Position numbers and translations under genes: made by a program. This document shows, in pieces, positions 16,474 to 24,207 of a stretch of DNA of 32,896 nt. Position 1 is the stretch's first letter. Each line of letters starts with the position of its first letter. Source of the DNA: Methylobacterium brachythecii. Lineage in GTDB: Bacteria > Pseudomonadota > Alphaproteobacteria > Rhizobiales > Beijerinckiaceae. The notes under the pieces are model-generated. The model made no database searches. It saw nothing but the letters and a program-made list of their open reading frames with translations, and was not told the origin of the DNA. The DNA lies in assembly GCF_014196345.1 (NCBI RefSeq), contig NZ_JACIDN010000014.1, forward strand, positions 1 to 32,896, written 5' to 3'.

Positions 16474-16609
16474 CTACCAAAGCCCGATCGCCCTCGACGT
16501 CCACCACACCATCGGCAAAACGCCCGCTCCGACGAATAGGCTGGCGAGAAGCACCAAGATCACGGTGCGGCGGCGTGGCCTGCCCCCATCTGGTGGTCCA
16601 GGTTCGACG
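16474..16609 (-). CDS. small membrane ORF lacking a clear start
   Basis: About 45 aa on the minus strand: V-E-P-G-P-P-D-G-G-R-P-R-R-R, then a hydrophobic segment T-V-I-L-V-L-L-A-S-L-F-V-G-A-G-V-L-P-M-V ending W-W-T-S-R-A-I-G-L-W. A related ORF occurs at 27744-27833 (A-S-L-I-V-G-A-S-V-L-P-M-V). No ATG precedes it before the IS3 end 23 bases upstream, so the start may have been lost through the insertion. Function unknown. Confidence 0.35.
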
Positions 16610-16632
16610 TTAGTGTATCGTCGGCCTGAGCT

Positions 16633-16997
16633 TGACCCTGTTTCTGGTCCAAAGCCTATGCAAGTTCTCGGGCTGTGACAGCTTGGTTGGCGAAGGCTCG
16701 GGGCGTCAAGCCGCCCAAGGCCGTGTGGGGTCGATCTTCGTTGTAATGGCACCTCCATTCCTCGATGCGCTCACGTGTATCGGCCAGCGACAGGAACCAC
16801 GAGGCGTCAAGCATTCCGCCCATAGGCGGCCGTTGAACGATTGGATATAGGCGTTGTCGGTCGGCTTGCCCGGTCGGGAGAAGTCGATCTCGACCCCGTT
16901 CAGGTAGGCCCACTGGTCGAGCATACGCCCAGCAAATTCCGGCCCGTTGTCGACCCGCAGGCTCTTAGGCCGCCCGCGAAGCCGGACCACAGCATCG
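16633..16997 (-). pseudogene. IS3-family OrfB 3' fragment, right inverted arm
   Basis: On the minus strand it reads D-A-V-V-R-L-R-G-R-P, R-V-D-N-G-P-E-F, N-A-Y-I-Q-S-F-N-G-R, then the same one-base deletion as the left arm, and R-P-H-T-A-L-G-G-L-T-P. The IS end TGACCC is at 16633. At 16997/16998 the sequence changes exactly into the left end of the next IS3, so that insertion (with loss of the remainder) truncated it. Confidence 0.88.
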
Positions 16998-17059
16998 TGA
17001 TCCTCCCTCGGTTTCACGGACACCTCTGATACGCTCGTTACGAGCGGGGAAGGTGTTTG

Positions 17060-17357
17060 ATGGCGAAGACGAGACGGGAGTTCACCCCCGCGTTCAAACA
17101 GGGGGCAGTGGCCCTTCTGGAAAGCAGCGGCCGGCCACAGATGCAGATCGCGGCCGAGTTCGGGATCCAACCCTCGATGCTGAGACAGTGGCGTACGGCA
17201 CAGATCGGCGGATCCCCGACGCCGCGGGCAGCAGAATCAGCTGGGACGTCGACGGCGAGCGCAATGTCATCCCCATCCGATCAGGCTGCCGAGATCGCTC
17301 GCCTGCGTCGTGAACTCGATCGAACGCGCATGGAGCGCGACGTCTTAAAAAAACGTG
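17060..17357 (+). pseudogene. IS3-family OrfA, 3' end cut by IS110
   Basis: ATG 17060 follows GGGGAAGG. The product starts with R-R-E-F-T-P-A-F-K-Q-G-A-V-A-L-L, has the helix-turn-helix Q-I-A-A-E-F-G-I-Q-P-S-M-L-R-Q-W, and the zipper I-A-R-L-R-R-E-L-D-R-T-R-M-E-R-D-V-L-K-K. The usual end G-I-F-A-E-M-P is found again only at about 18747-18766, after the IS110. The frame stays open into the IS110 to 17494, but those residues are foreign. Confidence 0.85.
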
Positions 17358-18741
17358 TGGCCCGCCCCGTCTGCAAGGTAGCCGATGAAGATGCCTGTGA
17401 TCGGTTTGCACAAACGTATCCGGCATGTCAGCACGGTGGCCGCCGCCAAGATGGAGAGCCGCACGTACCGGGCCTCATAAGCAATTCGGCTTAGTTGGGC
17501 CGCTTTTTTTGCCAGGCTTCCGGAACGTCGCTCGATCGTCAGGCCATCTTCACTGTCCTCCCGCAGACCTCGTGGACATGCGCCGAGCGGTCGCGGTCCG
17601 GCTCAGGTCGACCTCTTTCGATGCCTCATGCGAGATCCAGCTGCGGCGGCCGCTCAAAGCTCACTCCTTTCCGGAGTGTCGCCCAGGCGATCCTGGCGAG
17701 CTTGGCTGCGAGCGCGACCACCACGACGTTGTAGTGCGCACGCGCCAGCAGACCGCGCAGCCATCGGCCGGTCGCGTCCTCGACCTTGGACAGTGAGGCC
17801 AGCGCTGCGCGCGCGCCGTGGATGAAGAGGCCACGCAGGTAGGCGTTGCCCCGCTTGCTGATGCCGAGCAGTTTCGGTTTGCCACCGGTCGTATGCTGCC
17901 GGGGCACGAGGCCGAGCCAGGCCGGCAGATCGCGCGCGGAGGCGAAGGCGCTTCCATCGTCGACGGCTTCACGCAGGGCCGTGGCCGTCATCGGCTCAAC
18001 GCCCGGGATCGACAACAGACAACGTGCCGCTTCGTCGGCGCGGGCATTCGAGAAAAAATTCCCGATCGAGAACGTCGATACGACCGTCGAGGCTCGCCCA
18101 CTTTTCGCGGATGTCGGCGACGAGAGACCGAACGCGTGCGCCGATCCGCACCTCGGGATCCGTTGGGAGAGCTCCGACTGCCGTCTCGAACTTGCGCCGG
18201 CCTTACGCGAAGCCGAGACCGCGCTCCAGCAGAATCGCACGGAGCTGGTTCATAAGCATAGTCCGCATGCCGACCAGCCGTGACCGGACGCGGTGCAGGC
18301 TCTGCATATCGAGTTGCTCCTGCCCCTTGAGGGGCACGAAGCGCATCGTCGGGCGTGTGGTGGCCTCGGCGATCGCCTCGGCATCGCGGTCGTCGTTCTT
18401 CTGCGCTTTGACGTAGGGGCGGACGTACTCGGGCGACATTAGTCGGATGGTATGTCCCTGCGCGGCGGGCAGCTGCCCGAGGTGATGAGCGCCGCAGCAA
18501 GCCTCCATCGCTACGACACAAGCGGACGACTTGGCCGTGAGGCCGACGATCGTCTCACGCTGTGCGCGACGACGCAGAACCACTGCACCGGCCGCATCAA
18601 GGCCGACGAGACTGCAACTGTTCTTGCCGAGGTCGATAGCCAGCACCGCGATTGAACTTTTTGCCATTCCAGATCCCTCCACGTGTTCCTGGCAGCAGAA
18701 TGCCACCATCGGTTCGGTGAGAGGCGGGCCATCCCATAAGC
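17355..18741 (-). mobile_element. second IS110-family element, minus strand
   Basis: It lies between the orfA halves of the surrounding IS3, next to the A-rich run TTAAAAAAACG at 17346-17354. Its gene is on the minus strand with a short 5' and a long 3' non-coding part (about 270 bases, 17355-17625). No terminal repeats are evident. It is of another type than the IS110 at 13129-14433. Confidence 0.75.
17626..18667 (-). pseudogene. IS110-family (IS1111-like) transposase with stop and frameshift
   Basis: Starts at ATG 18667 after GGAGGG. It shows A-I-D-L-G-K-N-S-C-S-L (first Asp), A-M-E-A-C-C-G-A-H (Glu), K-N-D-D-R-D-A-E-A-I (last Asp residues), then G-L-G-F-A followed by TAA (18205-18203). 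The same frame continues past that stop with the normal coiled segment. Near 18050, at a run of T, a second frame is needed for R-A-D-E-A-A-R-C-L-L-S-I-P-G-V, W-L-G-L-V-P-R-Q-H-T-T-G-G-K and the C-terminus. Two lesions make it inactive. Confidence 0.85.
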
Positions 18742-18768
18742 CATCGGCATCTTTGCGGAGATGCCGAA

Positions 18769-19628
18769 GTTAGGTTCGCCTTCATCGAGCAGCATGCGAG
18801 CACCTGGCCGGTGCGTCTCATGTGCCGCGTGCTCGACGTCTCCCCGAGCGGCTATTACGGCTGGCGATCCCGTCCCGAGAGCGCTCGGTCGGTCTCCAAC
18901 CGTCAACTGCTCGATGACGTTCGGCGCATTCATGCCGGGCATCACAGGCGCTATGGCGCGCCTCGCATTCATGCCACGCTGCGGGCAGAAGGCCGATCGG
19001 CCAGCCGCGGGCGAGTGGAGCGCCTCATGCGGCGTCACGGCATCCGAGCCCTGGCGGGACGTCGGTTTCGGCCCTGCACCACCGACAGCCGTCACGACCT
19101 GCCGATCGCGCCGAACCTCCTGAAGCAGCAGTTCTCGGCCACACTGCCCAACACGGTCTGGCTAGCAGATATTACCTACCTGCCCACCGGACAGGGCTGG
19201 CTCTACCTGGCCGCCGTGCTCGATCTCGCAACCCGCAAGATCGTCGGCTGGTCCATGCGCGATCATATGCGGACCGAGCTGACCTCGGCGGCTCTGATGA
19301 TGGCCACTCAACGGCAGAGACCGGTCGCCGCGCTCATCTGTCACTCGGATCGTGGTAGCAAATCGCGGCCGAGGCCTATCGAAAGCAGCTTGCCGACATG
19401 AAGGCGATGCCGTTCATGAGCCGGACGGGCTGCTGTTACGACAATGCCCCGATGGAGAGCTTCATCCATACCCTCAAGGTCGAACTCGTTCATCAGCGAC
19501 GACGGGCGACCCGGGACGAAGCCAGGCGCGACCTGTTCGGGTACATAGAAGGTTACTACAATCGGCAGCGTATCCAATCGGCTCTAGGCTACATCACCCC
19601 AGAGCAGCCCGAACGGAATGTGAGCTAG
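18769..19628 (+). pseudogene. IS3-family OrfB with one frameshift
   Basis: The reading begins near R-F-A-F-I-E-Q-H, follows with C-R-V-L-D-V-S-P-S-G-Y-Y-G-W and R-R-Y-G-A-P-R-I-H, then the catalytic W-L-A-D-I-T-Y (Asp) and I-C-H-S-D-R-G-S (Asp). Near 19360 bases are lost and the frame changes before M-K-A-M-P-F-M-S-R-T-G and P-M-E-S-F-I-H-T-L-K (Glu). The end Y-Y-N-R-Q-R-I-Q-S-A-L-G-Y is normal. A second copy elsewhere would be needed for movement. Confidence 0.88.
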
Positions 19629-19659
19629 ACCTCGTGTCCGTCAAATCGGGGGAAGATCA

Positions 19660-19755
19660 AGATGCGCGCGACCCGCTTCACGTTCACCGTCCAGCCTTCG
19701 CGACGGAGCAGCGCGGTGATCCGACGATAGCCGTAGCGCCCGTACTGCAGTGCAG
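19660..19755 (-). pseudogene. IS3-family OrfB fragment
   Basis: The minus strand encodes Q-Y-G-R-Y-G-Y-R-R-I-T-A-L-L-R-R-E-G-W and V-K-R-V-A-R-I, a conserved stretch before the catalytic core of a further IS3 type. It is cut on the left by the IS3 end at 19659 and merges on the right into phage sequence near 19755. The similarity fades there, so that boundary is approximate. Confidence 0.65.
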
Positions 19756-19757
19756 AC

Positions 19758-21113
19758 GAGCGGGCCTTCTCCTTCACGGGATCGGGCGCCTCGTATCTGT
19801 TTGCGTCGTACACACAGGTGCTCAACACGCTCGCGCGCTTGACGAGCCCCGTCACCAACCTGTTCTCCGGGTCGGGACTCGTGACGCTCGGCATGGACAC
19901 GCTTGGCGCTGTCTCTCGGCTGCTCTACGCCATCGCCGGCCGGTCCTGGGCCTGGATCGAACAGCGCACTCTCAACGGCATCGAAATGCTCGGCATCCGC
20001 GCGACACCCGACGGCAGTACGCCGGTCGATGCCGTCCTCGTGGACCTGACGACCGGTGGCGTCGATGTTCTCGAGGCCTCCGCCACCTTGGCATCGGCGA
20101 CGACCGTCAATCTCGGCTCGGTCAAAACTAAGAAGGTCACGATCACCGGGTCGGCCAACATCAGCTCGTTCGGCCCGGGCGCGCAGCTGGAGCGTCTGAT
20201 CACCTTCACCGACGGCGGTTCGGTGCTGACTTACAACGCCACGTCGCTGAAGCTGCCGACCCTCGCCAGCATCACCACGCGAGCCGGCGATACCTGTCAC
20301 GCTACGCAAGACCCCGCTGGCAATTGGCACATCCACGACTACACACGCGCGGACGGTACACCGCTAAGCCTCGGCGGCGCTTTGCGCTTCGATGCGGTTC
20401 AGTCGCTCAACGGATCACAGCTCGGACAACTGCTGACGAATTCGCGGTTCGCGGAGCTTTTCCCTCGCATCGACATCGCGACCCAGGGGCTTTCTGCGAC
20501 ACAGATCTCGAACGCGCTGACGAACCTTGGCGTGTCGACCTTCGTCAAAACTCTGCTCGACGATGCGGATGCCTCGACAGCACTTCCGACGCTCGGCATT
20601 TCGGACTTCATCAAGACGCTTCTTGACGACGCCAATCAGGCAACCGCGCTGCAAACCCTCGGTGCGCAACCGGCGGATGCCGACCTGACCGCCATCGCGG
20701 CACTGGCCACGACCGCCGTTGGCCGATCGCTGCTGACGCTCGTGGATGCCGTTGGCGCGCGCAGCTACTTCGGCGGCCTGTACCCGACGAGGGGCTTTGC
20801 CGCCGAGGGCTCAAAGACAGACTTTACTGACAACAACGCCTGTACGAACCCGCTGGGCGTCGACCTCGTCGCCACGGGGACCAGGATCTTCGGCTACGCC
20901 ACGGCGGATTTCACGAACTCGTCTGGCGTTGCGGTCGATGTCCAGGCCCGGCTTGTTGTCGCCAACATCACGGCAGGCGGGACGACGGTCGCGGTCGGCC
21001 GCTCGCAGATCATCACGCTTCCGGCCGTAGCCTACACCGGCTCAGGCAAGCTCAACCCGATGATCCAGGTGAACGGCCTCACGCCCGGCACGACGTACCG
21101 CCTGCAGCTCTAG
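19758..21113 (+). CDS. phage tail fibre-like protein, 5' truncated
   Basis: More than 430 residues with an open frame that runs upstream into the IS3 fragment without a start, so the N-terminus is missing. The nominal GTG at 19818 is probably internal. Seen in order: a Ser/Thr/Gly-rich beta-type region, V-L-T-Y-N-A-T-S-L-K-L-P, a D-G-T-P-L-S-L-G-G hinge, and two copies of F-(V/I)-K-T-L-L-D-D-A followed by T-A-L-x-T-L-G, a repeat common in tail fibres. The C-terminal third is beta-rich and ends T-T-Y-R-L-Q-L. Such proteins bind host surface structures. Confidence 0.65.
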   Translation, partial: ERAFSFTGSGASYLFASYTQVLNTLARLTSPVTNLFSGSGLVTLGMDTLGAVSRLLYAIAGRSWAWIEQRTLNGIEMLGIRATPDGSTPVDAVLVDLTTGGVDVLEASATLASATTVNLGSVKTKKVTITGSANISSFGPGAQLERLITFTDGGSVLTYNATSLKLPTLASITTRAGDTCHATQDPAGNWHIHDYTRADGTPLSLGGALRFDAVQSLNGSQLGQLLTNSRFAELFPRIDIATQGLSATQISNALTNLGVSTFVKTLLDDADASTALPTLGISDFIKTLLDDANQATALQTLGAQPADADLTAIAALATTAVGRSLLTLVDAVGARSYFGGLYPTRGFAAEGSKTDFTDNNACTNPLGVDLVATGTRIFGYATADFTNSSGVAVDVQARLVVANITAGGTTVAVGRSQIITLPAVAYTGSGKLNPMIQVNGLTPGTTYRLQL

Positions 21114-21178
21114 TTGCTGCGCGTCCAGGCTCAGGGGCCGATCGCCCAGCCCATTTTGCAGGTCGGAGGCATCAACCT

Positions 21179-22123
21179 ATGAGCGTGGACGATACCTCCG
21201 TGGCCGACGATCTGGGCGGCGACCTTTCGGCGCCCGAGCACCTTCAGCTTCGTCTCGAAGACGGGATCGTCACAGGCCGATTCCGCTCGAATATCGAACA
21301 GCCGGACTGCATCTCCGTCGAGCCCGAGATCTTCGAGGCCGTCGCGGATCGCATGGGCCGTTGCAAATATGTGGGGGGCGTGCTGTCGGACTACGAGCCG
21401 CTGGCACCGCCTGTCGTGGTGCCCGACAATCCCACCAATTCCGACTGGCGGGTCGGGCTCATCCTCTGGCAGCGCTTCGCCGAGGCCGAGGCCAAGGTGG
21501 TTGCCGCGAAGGATTCCGGCTCAGTGCAGGGCCTCATCGCATGGCAGCGCTGGGAATACGCCAACAACGTTCTACGCAGCGAGCTGCTTCAGCTGAAGGA
21601 TGTGTTCGGCTTCGCCGCCGCCGATGTCGACGAGAGCCTGTGGCGCGCTGACCGGATCTCGAAGGCGATCTTTCCGGCCAGTGGTCGCTTCCCGCAGGTG
21701 CGGCATGATCATGATCCGCAACACCAAGGTCGAAGAGACCGCCCTCGACACGCCCGAGGCAATTTCCGATCATCTCCACGCCGAGTTCGAACGCCGGCAG
21801 ACGGCCGCTCTGTTCAAGCTCGGCGAGCGTGTGCGGATCATAAACCGATCCAGCATCCCGCCCGAGGTTATGGTCGGCGACGTCGGCACCGTCATGCTCT
21901 GCGATCCCGAGTTCAGCCCGCTCACCACCCTGATGGGCGTGAACGATCAGGTAATGACGATCCAGTTTCCGGTGCAGACGGCGAACCTGGAGCGGGTCGA
22001 GGCTTAAAGCGGGTCGAGCGGCCTGTGGGGCAGGATAACCGCTCGACCCGCCGTCACCCGCGCCGCGTTGGGACGAACGGCGAGCAACGCGGCTTCTTAG
22101 CGTTCTCGTGTTTCTGGATTTGA
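21179..22123 (+). CDS. phage tail-region hypothetical protein, C-terminus probably frameshifted
   Basis: The first 170 residues look genuine: an acidic start (S-V-D-D-T-S-V-A-D-D-L), a beta-rich part, then the helical I-L-W-Q-R-F-A-E-A-E-A-K and L-W-R-A-D-R-I-S-K-A-I-F-P. After about 21690 the composition becomes Arg/His/Pro-rich, and the frame lies over another gene. A shift of one base near 21682 would give Q-W-S-L-P-A-G-A-A and a stop at 21706-21708 that overlaps the next start as ATGA. I therefore think the native protein ended there, at about 176 aa. It directly follows the tail fibre gene (65 bases) and may be its assembly partner, which is inference. Confidence 0.5.
   Translation: MSVDDTSVADDLGGDLSAPEHLQLRLEDGIVTGRFRSNIEQPDCISVEPEIFEAVADRMGRCKYVGGVLSDYEPLAPPVVVPDNPTNSDWRVGLILWQRFAEAEAKVVAAKDSGSVQGLIAWQRWEYANNVLRSELLQLKDVFGFAAADVDESLWRADRISKAIFPASGRFPQVRHDHDPQHQGRRDRPRHARGNFRSSPRRVRTPADGRSVQARRACADHKPIQHPARGYGRRRRHRHALRSRVQPAHHPDGRERSGNDDPVSGADGEPGAGRGLKRVERPVGQDNRSTRRHPRRVGTNGEQRGFLAFSCFWI
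21705..22007 (+). CDS. phage-region hypothetical protein with SH3/KOW-like core
   Basis: 100 aa from ATG 21705 (ATG 21711 is also possible); AGGTG precedes it. N-terminal helix-forming part (T-P-E-A-I-S-D-H-L-H-A-E-F-E-R-R), then F-K-L-G-E-R-V-R-I-I and V-G-D-V-G-T-V-M-L-C-D, a pattern like SH3/KOW small barrels. No catalytic motif. It follows the tail-region gene and is followed directly by a strong hairpin at 22009. Confidence 0.6.
   Translation: MIMIRNTKVEETALDTPEAISDHLHAEFERRQTAALFKLGERVRIINRSSIPPEVMVGDVGTVMLCDPEFSPLTTLMGVNDQVMTIQFPVQTANLERVEA
22009..22051 (+). repeat. perfect 13-bp hairpin, copy 1
   Basis: GCGGGTCGAGCGG (22009-22021) pairs perfectly with 22039-22051. The 17-base loop contains CTGTGGGGCA. 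It begins 2 bases after the preceding stop codon. It resembles the hairpin at 22163-22205 in stem and loop, and CGTCACC follows both (CATCACC in the second). It may act as a terminator, but lacks a T tract. Confidence 0.75.
22062..22097 (+). terminator. 9-bp hairpin with T-rich tail
   Basis: GCCGCGTTG (22062-22070) pairs perfectly with CAACGCGGC (22085-22093), loop of 14 bases, followed by TTCTT. It could serve as a weak intrinsic terminator of the phage genes upstream. Confidence 0.45.
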
Positions 22124-22162
22124 TCGGGATCCAGCCAGCGGCCAACGCCGGGCGCTGCTGTA

Positions 22163-22205
22163 GGCAGGTCGAGCAATCTGGGGGGCAATCACAGCTCGAC
22201 CTGCC
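22163..22205 (+). repeat. perfect 12-bp hairpin, copy 2
   Basis: GGCAGGTCGAGC (22163-22174) pairs with GCTCGACCTGCC (22194-22205). The loop contains CTGGGGGGCA. Against copy 1, both stem arms changed together (GGGTCGAGC/GCTCGACCC against AGGTCGAGC/GCTCGACCT), so pairing is kept. Confidence 0.75.
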
Positions 22206-22239
22206 ATCACCTATTCCGACCAGGAATTGGAGGCGATAC

Positions 22240-22275
22240 ATGGACCGTAGCCGCTACAGCTTTCGGAAACCTTGA
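22240..22275 (+). CDS. possible 11-residue leader or micro-ORF
   Basis: ATG 22240 has an excellent ribosome site (GGAGG, six bases upstream) and encodes M-D-R-S-R-Y-S-F-R-K-P before TGA. The coding part is very short and basic. It could be a leader peptide or the start of a gene lost by decay. Only the start signal supports it. Confidence 0.3.
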   Translation: MDRSRYSFRKP

Positions 22276-22309
22276 GACCATAGCCGGTCGAGTGAGATCG
22301 AGCGATCGA

Positions 22310-22350
22310 GCGGGCCGAACGGCCAATTCTCTGGAAGATATCCGGCCCGC
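22310..22350 (+). repeat. hairpin, diverged third copy
   Basis: GCGGGCCG (22310-22317) pairs with CGGCCCGC (22343-22350); CGTCGCTG follows, resembling the CGTCACC after copy 1. The loop is longer and has no GGGGCA. The remainder, 22351-22431, holds nothing that I recognise. Confidence 0.5.
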
Positions 22351-22431
22351 CGTCGCTGAACCTGTGAGGGAAGGCCGCGACGGCTCAATTTAAGTCCCGT
22401 CGCTCCAAACGCCCGACTGCAATTCGGTAGG

Positions 22432-22710
22432 TCAGCCATCCGAGTGAGTACGAGCGTTCCGCTTTGCGGTCTCGGGTTTGATGACCAGGGCGATGTTGAA
22501 GCCTCCCGTGATCACTGGCCCGGTTATGCAAACGCCGGCCTTTTCGGGCCACAAGGGATCGCTCAACACTTCGACACGGTGCGGCGCAGCAACCATGCTG
22601 GCTAGACTGGCTTCAGCCGCCTCCCGCGCCTGCTCGCCAGTCGAAGCGCGCGCGGTGCGTACGTCCGCTTGGACGATCGCCAGAACTTCCCGCTGAAACT
22701 CAGCACTCAT
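22432..22710 (-). CDS. hypothetical protein in phage region
   Basis: 92 aa from ATG 22710 with GAGGGGATGAGACG before it; the longer frame to 22779 crosses the divergent endolysin promoter and has no ribosome site. Helical N-terminus (S-A-E-F-Q-R-E-V-L-A-I-V-Q-A-D-V), then V-E-V-L-S-D-P-L-W-P-E-K-A-G-V and G-G-F-N-I-A-L-V-I-K. No known family is recognised. It is divergent to the endolysin (67 bases apart). Confidence 0.55.
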   Translation of the reverse strand: MSAEFQREVLAIVQADVRTARASTGEQAREAAEASLASMVAAPHRVEVLSDPLWPEKAGVCITGPVITGGFNIALVIKPETAKRNARTHSDG

Positions 22711-22777
22711 CGTCTCATCCCCTCGGACTGATGCGCAATCCGAGGACGGCGATTCGGTTCCGATAGTGAGAAATAGC

Positions 22778-23283
22778 ATGGTTGCGAGCCTGGATCGCGC
22801 GGCTTTTTACGTGGCCGTGCGCAAGACACCCTTTGGCGGAAGCCTGTCCCAGAAGCAGGTCGACGGCTTGAACGCGCTGCTCGATGCTTGCCCGCCAGCG
22901 ATGGAAACGTCGCCGCTGGCGTACTGTCTCGCCACGACGAAGTGGGAGACCGGGCACGCCATGTGGCCGGTGTCGGAGAACCTGAACTACTCCACCGCCG
23001 CACGCATCCGGCAGGTCTGGCCGAGCCGCTTTCCCACCGAGGCATCCGCTCAGTCCTACGTCCGCAACCCGCAGTCGCTCGCGAACAAGGTCTACGGCGG
23101 TCGGCTCGGCAACAAGCTCCCGAACGACGGTTGGGACTTCCGCGGCATGGGCGATTTCCAGGCGACCGGCCGAGACAATGCCCGGCGCGCCACAGGGCGC
23201 CTCCAGGACCTCGCCTACCTGACGAAGGACCAGGACCTCGTGGTGACGCCGACCCTGTTGCTCTACCCGTTCATCGTCGCAAG
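22778..23283 (+). pseudogene. phage endolysin (GH19/lysozyme-like), 3' truncated by IS66
   Basis: About 168 residues of a peptidoglycan hydrolase remain. F-G-G-S-L-S-Q-K-Q-V-D-G, A-T-T-K-W-E-T-G-H-A-M (with the Glu expected to be catalytic), S-E-N-L-N-Y-S, N-K-V-Y-G-G-R-L-G-N and G-W-D-F-R-G-M-G-D-F-Q-A-T-G-R-D-N agree with endolysins of the chitinase-like family. At about 23283 the sequence changes into the IS66 transposase on the opposite strand; the frame then stays open by chance to 23545. The lost C-terminus is expected to complete the lysozyme fold. ATG 22778 is chosen over GTG 22766 from the family-typical start. Confidence 0.75.
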
Positions 23284-23782
23284 CCACCCTCGATCAACCG
23301 AGCCGGCGCCGAGGCCTGCACAAACGCGTCCTCGCAGGCCCTGCAGCGTAGGGCGGGCGGCGGATCACCAGCACCTGGATCTGGGCCGGCACCACATCGA
23401 GGCGCTCGGACACGTCCTCGCCTATCTTGTGCAGGGCGCCCGAGCAGCACGGGCAGGAGGTGCTGTCGATGTCGACGAGGGTCTCGACCCGCAGCAGATG
23501 GGCCGGCAGCGCCCCGCGGTTCGTACGGCGCTTGCCGATCCGTGAGGCCTTCTCAGCCGGTTCGATCTCCTCGGCAGCAAAGCACTCTGCCTCAACCTGC
23601 TCAGCCTCCTCTAGACCGAGCAGGAGCTGGTCTTCGGGCAAGCTCTCAGCGCGGCGTCCGAAGCGGTGGCGCTGCATCGCCAGGATGATCTGGCGCAGCC
23701 GCTCGTTCTCGGCGCGCTCCTCGGCAAGCAGCGCCTTGAGCGTCTCAGGATCGTTGGGCGGGGGCGAAGCAGGCTCGGCCAC
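23284..23782 (-). pseudogene. IS66 transposase TnpC, N-terminal third
   Basis: From ATG 23782: L-L-A-E-E-R-A-E-N-E-R-L-R-Q-I-I (coiled coil), Q-R-H-R-F-G-R-R-A-E-S-L, then a zinc-finger segment S-C-P-C-C-S-G and E-D-V-S-E-R-L-D-V-V-P-A-Q-I-Q-V. Near 23345 a one-base shift occurs; the other frame continues with C-R-A-C-E-D-A-F-V-Q-A to about 23284. The DDE core is absent. Confidence 0.88.
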
Positions 23783-23850
23783 AACGAAGATTAGAGCATA
23801 TCTGTTAGTGCCTTACCACCGTAATCGAACTTGCCCACGAGCCCTTTTGC

Positions 23851-24207
23851 TCAGCCTGCCAGCGTCGGGATACTGACTTGGCCGACAGCGTGCACCCGCC
23901 TCCAATCCAGCCCTTCGAGCAGGGCTGCGAGTTGCGCCGCCGTGAGACGCACGACCCCGTTCTCCATCCGCGGCCAACAGAACTTGCCGTCTTCCAGACG
24001 CTTGGCCGCGAGGACCATTCCGCTGCCATCCCAGAACAGAAGCTTGGCCCTGTCTGCGCGCTTCGAGCGGAACACGTAGATCGTGCCGCAGAACGGATCC
24101 GCTCTCATCGCATCTCGAACTAGCGCGGCCAGTCCATCCATGCCCTTGCGGAAGTCCAACGGACGGGTCGCCATCATCACGCGCACCGTACCGGACGGCC
24201 CGATCAT
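23851..24207 (-). CDS. tnpB: IS66 accessory protein TnpB
   Basis: 118 aa, the normal length. R-V-M-M-A-T-R-P-L-D-F-R-K-G-M-D-G-L-A-A-L-V, then D-P-F-C-G-T-I-Y-V-F-R-S-K-R-A-D and L-F-W-D-G-S-G are the family marks. ATG 24207 overlaps the tnpA stop as ATGA, so the genes are translationally coupled. The protein is needed for transposition of IS66; its exact role is not clear. The gene is intact but the element is not. Confidence 0.9.
   Translation of the reverse strand: MIGPSGTVRVMMATRPLDFRKGMDGLAALVRDAMRADPFCGTIYVFRSKRADRAKLLFWDGSGMVLAAKRLEDGKFCWPRMENGVVRLTAAQLAALLEGLDWRRVHAVGQVSIPTLAG

Larger units (their letters stand above)
16998..19659 (+). mobile_element. IS3-family element interrupted by an IS110
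   Basis: Imperfect inverted repeats mark both ends: TGATCCTCCCTCGG from 16998 and the complement TGATCTTCCCCCGA ending at 19659; both continue into a shared ACGGACAC. Flanks (TCG and AGA) do not match. Removing the IS110 at about 17355-18741 leaves about 1.27 kb, a normal IS3 length. orfB has a frameshift, so it is inactive. Confidence 0.82.

Noticed and set aside
19641..20336. 231-codon minus-strand ORF opposite the tail protein
   Set aside because: It crosses from an IS3 scrap into phage sequence and has no ribosome site; the plus-strand frame has tail-fibre repeats.
22009..22350. CRISPR array
   Set aside because: The repeated units are hairpins with differing sequence and irregular spacing, not identical short repeats with equal spacers, and no cas gene is near.
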